Part shown: positions 41,261 through 42,369 of the stretch, one piece after another
Numbering within the stretch: position 1 is the first letter of the stretch
Layout: every line of letters starts with the position of its first letter
DNA from: Pseudescherichia sp032055545
GTDB lineage: Bacteria; Pseudomonadota; Gammaproteobacteria; Enterobacterales; Enterobacteriaceae
Direction of reading: 5' to 3'
DNA length: 42,369 nt
Assembly: GCA_032055545.1 (NCBI GenBank)
Contig: DAMBQR010000040.1
Span: forward strand, 1-42,369
Notes under the pieces: generated by a model
The model's database searches: none
What the model was told of the DNA's origin: nothing
The model's input: only the letters and a program-made list of their open reading frames with translations
Translations under genes and position numbers: made by a program

Positions 41261-41950
41261 CTAATATGAAGAGGGAAGTTTGCCCACAGAGAGCAATTTT
41301 CCATTGACAATGTCTACATAGCCGCCAACTTTAAGGTCAAAAAGAATTTTCATTATCCTGCTTCGTGAAAGCCCGGATCTCTTTTGAATAAACTTGGGGA
41401 GGCTTATCTGCAAGCGATAGTAGTCTGGATAGAGCCATACCTCCTGAATAATGGTTCTTATAATACTATAAGAGTCCTCCCCAATATACGTGCTTTCTTT
41501 ATTGACTAGCGTTATTATTCTATGCGCTAATATTCTGGCAACATGATGCCATAACTCTTTTTTATCAACCGTATCAACAAAGGTCTGTAATGAGATGAAG
41601 TATAATGTGGCGTCTGTTTCAGCACATAGTGTGTTTCTGATGACGCCCGGGACCTTATAAAATGCACCGTATCCGTTACTCAGGCCGACTATCGTTGGCG
41701 GGTAGAGAGTGGATATAAAATGGCCGGAGTCAGAGTTAATCGTGGAAACCAGGCCGTCAGTAATTAAAATAATACCTACGCCGTCACTCTCTTCATTAAT
41801 CCGGTAATGCTTGCCTTTCTTTAAAAAAATTTTTTTTGCGTAAGGTAGCAAGTGTGAAAAAATTGTTTCAATAGCCTTCATTGGCTTTGATTTTACTGCA
41901 AAGCTAAAGTAATGGTCAAAAACATCATTATCAGTGATTTGCGTTTTCAT
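41261..41950 (-). CDS. IprA/YaiV-like winged-helix regulator
   Basis: 229 residues. An N-terminal cyclic-nucleotide-binding-like beta barrel (GVGIILITDGLVSTINSDSGHFISTLYPPTIVGLSNGYGAF) is followed by a winged-helix C-terminus ending GGYVDIVNGKLLSVGKLPSSY, very like the end of E. coli IprA (YaiV; GKLISINRLPSEY). IprA affects resistance to hydrogen peroxide in Salmonella and E. coli. The CRP ligand residues are not evident. The gene is AT-rich compared with the window and lies next to tRNA-Phe, so it may be part of an acquired segment. Identity as a paralogue of IprA is likely; targets are unknown. Confidence 0.8.
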   Translation of the reverse strand: MKTQITDNDVFDHYFSFAVKSKPMKAIETIFSHLLPYAKKIFLKKGKHYRINEESDGVGIILITDGLVSTINSDSGHFISTLYPPTIVGLSNGYGAFYKVPGVIRNTLCAETDATLYFISLQTFVDTVDKKELWHHVARILAHRIITLVNKESTYIGEDSYSIIRTIIQEVWLYPDYYRLQISLPKFIQKRSGLSRSRIMKILFDLKVGGYVDIVNGKLLSVGKLPSSY

Positions 41951-42283
41951 CCCGACTCCATGTTCTGGGCAAAGCTTGTTGAGATAATATAGGACATTAT
42001 ACTATTGTCAATCGCAGGAACGGGGTAATAGTTAGATAAGATTTCAGGTGCTGATATTTGATAACGGTTTCTATTATCAATATTAATAAGGAAATTCCTA
42101 CCAGGAACTTTTAAGCAATATTATTAAGTGTCTTTTTTAAGACATTTGCCGTAGCGGTACATAAAAAGAGTGGAAGCGTGGATAGAATTGTATGCATCTT
42201 TTAAGCTGACCTCGACCAGAGCGAGTCACATCATTAACGCCGGGAGCGTTTTTGCACAGCGTCTGCGCTGGCCCGCCAAAAGC
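41951..42283. other. AT-rich gap between the IprA-like gene and tRNA-Phe
   Basis: No gene is supported on either strand. A 75-codon minus-strand frame (42137-42364) runs across the tRNA and its terminator and is not credible. The gap may contain the regulator's promoter (ATTGACAATAGTAT-like sequence near 42002-42015 on the minus strand) and remnants left by integration events at the tRNA. Confidence 0.55.
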
Positions 42284-42308
42284 AAAAAACCCGCCTTTTG
42301 GGCGGGTT
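42284..42308 (-). terminator. Terminator of tRNA-Phe
   Basis: On the minus strand AACCCGCC / GGCGGGTT with a 5-base loop is followed by a run of T, 11 bases after the tRNA 3' end. Confidence 0.9.
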
Positions 42309-42319
42309 CTTCTGAATAG

Positions 42320-42369
42320 TGGTGCCCGGACTCGGAATCGAACCAAGGACACGGGGATTTTCAATCCCC
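42320..42369 (-). tRNA. pheV: tRNA-Phe (GAA), 3' part, cut by the window end
   Basis: The minus strand reads from the anticodon arm (GGGGATTGAAAATCCCC, anticodon GAA) through variable loop and T-arm (GTTCGATTC) to the encoded CCA end. These are nucleotides 27-76 of the standard 76-base tRNA-Phe; the acceptor 5' strand and D-arm lie beyond the window. The symbol follows E. coli, where pheV lies in this neighbourhood. Its 3' end is a known integrase attachment site for pathogenicity and other islands. Confidence 0.95.

Noticed and set aside
42137..42364. 75-codon frame over the tRNA-Phe region
   Set aside because: It overlaps the tRNA gene and its terminator.
1..42369. CRISPR arrays, insertion sequences, prophage or integrase genes
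   Set aside because: Looked for regularly spaced repeats, transposase or integrase motifs and found none.

Overview
The window is a chromosomal segment of an Enterobacteriaceae bacterium close to Enterobacter/Lelliottia/Leclercia/Kosakonia. Most proteins align almost end to end with Escherichia coli K-12 proteins in the same local order (yqiB-cpdA-yqiA-parE; ygiN-mdaB-qseC-qseB / ygiW-parC-plsC-ftsP-ygiQ; dkgA-yqhD / yqhC-yghB-metC; exbB-exbD; yghA; yghX; yghU; a tRNA-Phe gene). The coding sequence is GC-rich with REP-type palindromes between genes. The genus is an inference; nothing in the window fixes the species.

Layout. (1) 1-3564: end of yqiB, then cpdA, yqiA and parE, closed by a strong terminator. 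(2) 3565-9729: an accessory block between parE and ygiN. It holds a yeaR-yoaG-type pair whose YoaG has two tandem domains, and a divergent AraC regulator facing a three-gene catabolic operon (DUF2264 protein, LacY-family permease, GH88 unsaturated uronyl hydrolase) behind a well-placed CRP site. (3) 9736-20398: core genes ygiN, mdaB, qseBC, ygiW, parC, plsC, ftsP and ygiQ. (4) 20395-22864: accessory DASS carboxylate transporter and a HigBA toxin-antitoxin pair with twin operators. (5) 22875-28173: core dkgA, yqhD, yqhC, yghB and metC, with tandem Met boxes. (6) 28174-31380: a GPH-family symporter and GH43 beta-xylosidase inserted between metC and exbB. (7) 31381-33664: Fur-box exbBD and yghA. 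(8) 33708-35191: three unrecognised genes on AT-rich DNA, two co-directional soluble proteins and one divergent membrane-anchored protein. (9) 35263-41083: yghX-type hydrolase, a 690-base AT-rich gap, a chemoreceptor with a sigma-28 promoter, a convergent diguanylate cyclase, yghU and a DsbA-like protein. (10) 41261-42369: an IprA/YaiV-like regulator and the 3' part of tRNA-Phe, a common island integration site.

How the genes work together. The core supplies topoisomerase IV (ParC, ParE), cAMP turnover (CpdA), quinone/aldehyde/redox defence (MdaB-YgiN, YqhD-DkgA under YqhC, YghU), QseBC signalling, phospholipid synthesis (PlsC), division support (FtsP), methionine synthesis (MetC) and energy for TonB transport (ExbBD). 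The accessory blocks look like scavenging modules. The DUF2264/LacY-type/GH88 operon would import and cleave unsaturated uronic-acid oligosaccharides without its own polysaccharide lyase. The GPH/GH43 pair would import and cleave xylo-oligosaccharides. The chemoreceptor and diguanylate cyclase link the region to motility and lifestyle control. The hydrogenase-2 (hyb) operon that lies between yghU and yghA in E. coli K-12 is absent here.

The least explained parts are the 33.7-35.2 kb trio, the DUF2264 enzyme's role beside GH88, and the palindromes at 31392-31426 and 36215-36240.
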